NCBI GenBank assembly: GCA_964516635.1
Contig: CAZEZY010000056.1
Location: 1-15,106, forward strand
Length of the DNA stretch: 15,106 bases
Source of the DNA: CAZEZY01 sp964516635
GTDB taxonomy: Bacteria; Pseudomonadota; Gammaproteobacteria; Burkholderiales; Burkholderiaceae_C
Direction of reading: 5' to 3'
Shown: one piece after another, positions 13,441 to 15,106 of the stretch
Position numbering within the stretch: the first letter of the stretch is position 1
Layout: each line of letters opens with the position of its first letter
The notes under the pieces: model-generated
Databases searched by the model: none
Seen by the model: the letters and a program-made list of their open reading frames with translations, nothing else
What the model was told of the DNA's origin: nothing
Program-made: the position numbers and the translations under genes

Positions 13441-14709
13441 ATGCCCGATAAAAAAGGCGCCAGCAGCGAAAAAACCCTGTATTGCTCCTTCTGTGGCAAA
13501 AGCCAGCACGAGGTCAAGAAACTCATTGCGGGCCCTTCGGTCTTCATTTGCGACGAGTGCATCGACCTCTGCAACGACATCATTCGTGACGAACTGCCCC
13601 CCACCACAGTGAGCAAGAAGGGCGAAGCCAATGCATTGCCCACGCCCCTCGAGATCAAGCAGCACCTCGACCACTACGTGATCGGCCAGGAAGCGGCCAA
13701 GAAGACGCTGTCGGTGGCGGTGTACAACCATTACAAGCGCCTTCGCCACAAAGACGACGCCAAGAAAGACGACGTCGAACTGGCCAAGAGCAACATCCTC
13801 CTGATCGGTCCCACCGGTTCGGGTAAAACGCTGCTGGCCTCGACCATGGCCCGCATGCTCAACGTGCCCTTCGTGATGGCCGATGCCACCACCCTGACCG
13901 AAGCCGGCTATGTGGGCGAGGACGTCGAGAACATCATTGCCAAGCTGCTCCAGACGTGCAACTACGACCCCGAGAAGGCCCAGCAGGGCATCGTCTACAT
14001 CGACGAAATCGACAAGATCACCCGCAAATCCGAAAACCCGTCCATCACCCGTGATGTGTCGGGCGAAGGGGTGCAGCAGGCCCTCCTCAAGCTGGTCGAG
14101 GGCACCCTCGCCTCCGTCCCCCCACAAGGGGGTCGCAAGCACCCCAACCAGGACATGCTGCAGGTGGACACCTCCAACATCCTGTTCATCTGCGGGGGCG
14201 CTTTTGCCGGACTCGAAAAAGTCATCGAGAGCCGGACCGAAAACTCGGGCATCGGCTTCGGCGCGGCGGTCAAGAGCAAACAGCAGCGCAGCCTGACCGA
14301 GGTCTTTGCCGAGGTGGAGCCCGACGATCTGGTCCGTTTTGGCCTGATACCCGAACTGGTGGGTCGTTTGCCCGTGGTCACGGCCCTGGCCGAACTGGGC
14401 GAGGACGCGCTGGTCGACATCCTCACCGAACCCCGGAACGCTGTGGTCAAGCAGTTTGCCCAGCTCTTGAACATGGAAGGGGTGGAACTGGAAGTGCGTC
14501 CGGCGGCGCTCAAGGCAATTGCCCGCAAGGCCATCAAGCGCAAGACCGGTGCCCGGGGGCTGCGCTCCATTCTGGAGCAGGCCCTCATGGACACGATGTT
14601 TGAACTGCCCAGCATACGCAATGTCGACAAGGTGGTGGTGGACGAATCCACCATCGAGGAAGGCAAGGCGCCTCTGCTGGTGTATCGCGAAGCGGCCCGT
14701 CAGGCCTGA
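13441..14709 (+). CDS. clpX: ATP-dependent Clp protease ATP-binding subunit ClpX
   Basis: The 422-residue AAA+ unfoldase starts at ATG 13441, 8 bases after AAGG. It has the N-terminal zinc-binding dimerisation domain with C15, C18, C37 and C40 (YCSFCGK, VFICDECIDLC). The Walker A is GPTGSGKT (123-130), the pore loop is GYVG (157-160), and the Walker B is IVYIDE (184-189). The ClpP-docking loop has IGF (271-273) and the sensor-2 region has GARGLRS (370-376). It recognises tagged or regulatory proteins, unfolds them and threads them into ClpP. All key motifs are present and the length is normal. The same frame stays open far upstream of 13441, but that part overlaps clpP and has no homology, so the longer start is wrong. 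lon follows after 106 bases. Confidence 0.98.
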   Translation: MPDKKGASSEKTLYCSFCGKSQHEVKKLIAGPSVFICDECIDLCNDIIRDELPPTTVSKKGEANALPTPLEIKQHLDHYVIGQEAAKKTLSVAVYNHYKRLRHKDDAKKDDVELAKSNILLIGPTGSGKTLLASTMARMLNVPFVMADATTLTEAGYVGEDVENIIAKLLQTCNYDPEKAQQGIVYIDEIDKITRKSENPSITRDVSGEGVQQALLKLVEGTLASVPPQGGRKHPNQDMLQVDTSNILFICGGAFAGLEKVIESRTENSGIGFGAAVKSKQQRSLTEVFAEVEPDDLVRFGLIPELVGRLPVVTALAELGEDALVDILTEPRNAVVKQFAQLLNMEGVELEVRPAALKAIARKAIKRKTGARGLRSILEQALMDTMFELPSIRNVDKVVVDESTIEEGKAPLLVYREAARQA

Positions 14710-14723
14710 CTCACTCATGCGGG

Positions 14724-14752
14724 GCAGGGCGCCAAGGTGCCTTTGTCCCTGC
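14724..14752 (+). other. Inverted repeat in the clpX-lon gap
   Basis: GCAGGG (14724-14729) and CCCTGC (14747-14752) are inverted repeats, with part of the interval able to fold as a smaller hairpin. No T-run follows, so this is not a standard terminator. It could be an mRNA-stabilising or rho-dependent site between clpX and lon. Confidence 0.35.
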
Positions 14753-14762
14753 TGGCAAGCGG

Positions 14763-14790
14763 GTTGAACTGGTCGGTTTCATCCCCACTT
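14763..14790 (+). promoter_or_regulatory. Sigma-32-like heat-shock promoter for lon
   Basis: GTTGAAC (14763-14769), a 13-base spacer and CCCCACTT (14783-14790) match the RpoH promoter consensus CTTGAAA and CCCCATNT. The expected transcription start is near 14797, giving a leader of about 20 bases that still contains the ribosome binding site AGAGG (14804-14808) for lon. This fits the known heat-shock control of lon in proteobacteria. It was found by eye and not scored with a matrix. Confidence 0.6.
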
Positions 14791-14815
14791 GCCCCATTCA
14801 TCAAGAGGTAAGACG

Positions 14816-15106
14816 ATGTCAGGACACCCCACCCTTCCCAGCCAGCCCGTGACCCTGCCCCTGTTGCCCCTGCGCGACGTGGTGGTGTTTCCGCACATGG
14901 TGATTCCCCTCTTCGTGGGGCGCGCCAAAAGCATCAAGGCGCTGGAAGCCGCGATGGAAAACGAGCGCCGCATCATGCTGGTGGCGCAAAAGACCGCTGC
15001 CAAGGACGAGCCGGCCCCCGAAGACATGTTTGACATGGGTTGCGTGGCGTCCATCCTGCAGATGCTGAAGCTGCCCGACGGCACGGTGAAGGTGCTGGTG
15101 GAGGGC
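14816..15106 (+). CDS. lon: Lon protease, N-terminal 97 residues (runs off the window)
   Basis: The gene starts at ATG 14816, 7 bases after AGAGG, and stays open to the end of the window. The visible 97 residues are the beginning of the LON substrate-binding domain: LPLLPLRDVVVFPHMVIPLF, VGRAKSIKALEAAMEN, and then MFDMGCVASILQMLKLPDGT with VKVLVEG. Only this domain can be seen; the AAA+ module and the Ser-Lys peptidase lie outside. The place after clpX and the heat-shock-like promoter support bacterial LonA. Lon degrades misfolded and regulatory proteins in the cytoplasm. It may be transcribed both from its own promoter and by read-through from clpPX. Confidence 0.96.
   Translation, partial: MSGHPTLPSQPVTLPLLPLRDVVVFPHMVIPLFVGRAKSIKALEAAMENERRIMLVAQKTAAKDEPAPEDMFDMGCVASILQMLKLPDGTVKVLVEG

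Noticed and set aside
13411..14718. 435-residue minus-strand frame over clpX
   Set aside because: It is the antisense shadow of clpX, which has all of its motifs on the plus strand.
1..15106. CRISPR array or defence system
   Set aside because: No regularly spaced repeats occur; the only tandem repeat is the PEV linker. Beyond the toxin-antitoxin pair, no defence genes are visible.

Overview
The window looks like a high-GC betaproteobacterial chromosome, most likely Burkholderiales. The reasons are the gene order tRNA-Leu(TAG) - tig - clpP - clpX - lon, a split squalene pathway (hpnC, hpnD, hpnE), and protein sequences typical of that order. The placement is by recognition only; no database search was possible.

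Bases 1 to about 2430 are accessory DNA. They hold the C-terminal part of an AlbA_2/Schlafen-type ATP-binding regulator with a PEV-repeat linker, a strong intrinsic terminator, and a roughly 400-base stretch without a convincing gene. Next comes a HigB/HigA-like toxin-antitoxin pair. It lies between two copies of a perfect 14-bp direct repeat, one of which covers the 3' end of the next gene. That gene encodes a ParB-like helix-turn-helix protein of the kind found downstream of large serine recombinases. It is translationally coupled to the decayed C-terminal end of such a recombinase. This reads as the eroded end of an integrated element.

Bases about 2430 to 11031 hold a cyclic-nucleotide-binding-fold protein with an unusual FliG-C-like tail (plus strand). 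Convergent with it is a tightly packed minus-strand operon in the order hpnC - RND adaptor - RND permease - hpnD - hpnE. Adjacent genes are 12 to 16 bases apart or overlap by 4 bases, with GTG and TTG starts at the overlaps. HpnC and HpnD should make presqualene diphosphate and hydroxysqualene from farnesyl diphosphate, and HpnE should reduce hydroxysqualene to squalene, the hopanoid precursor. The two efflux genes sit inside this pathway operon and suggest a transport function tied to squalene or hopanoid metabolism or to the envelope. No outer-membrane channel gene and no squalene-hopene cyclase lie in the window.

Bases 11032 to 15106 are conserved protein-quality-control genes on the plus strand: tRNA-Leu(TAG), trigger factor, an intrinsic terminator, clpP, clpX and the start of lon. 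A good sigma-32-like heat-shock promoter lies just upstream of lon.

The two observations most worth following are the cNMP-fold/FliG-C-like fusion protein and the RND pump embedded in the squalene operon. The direct repeats bracketing the toxin-antitoxin module are a third.
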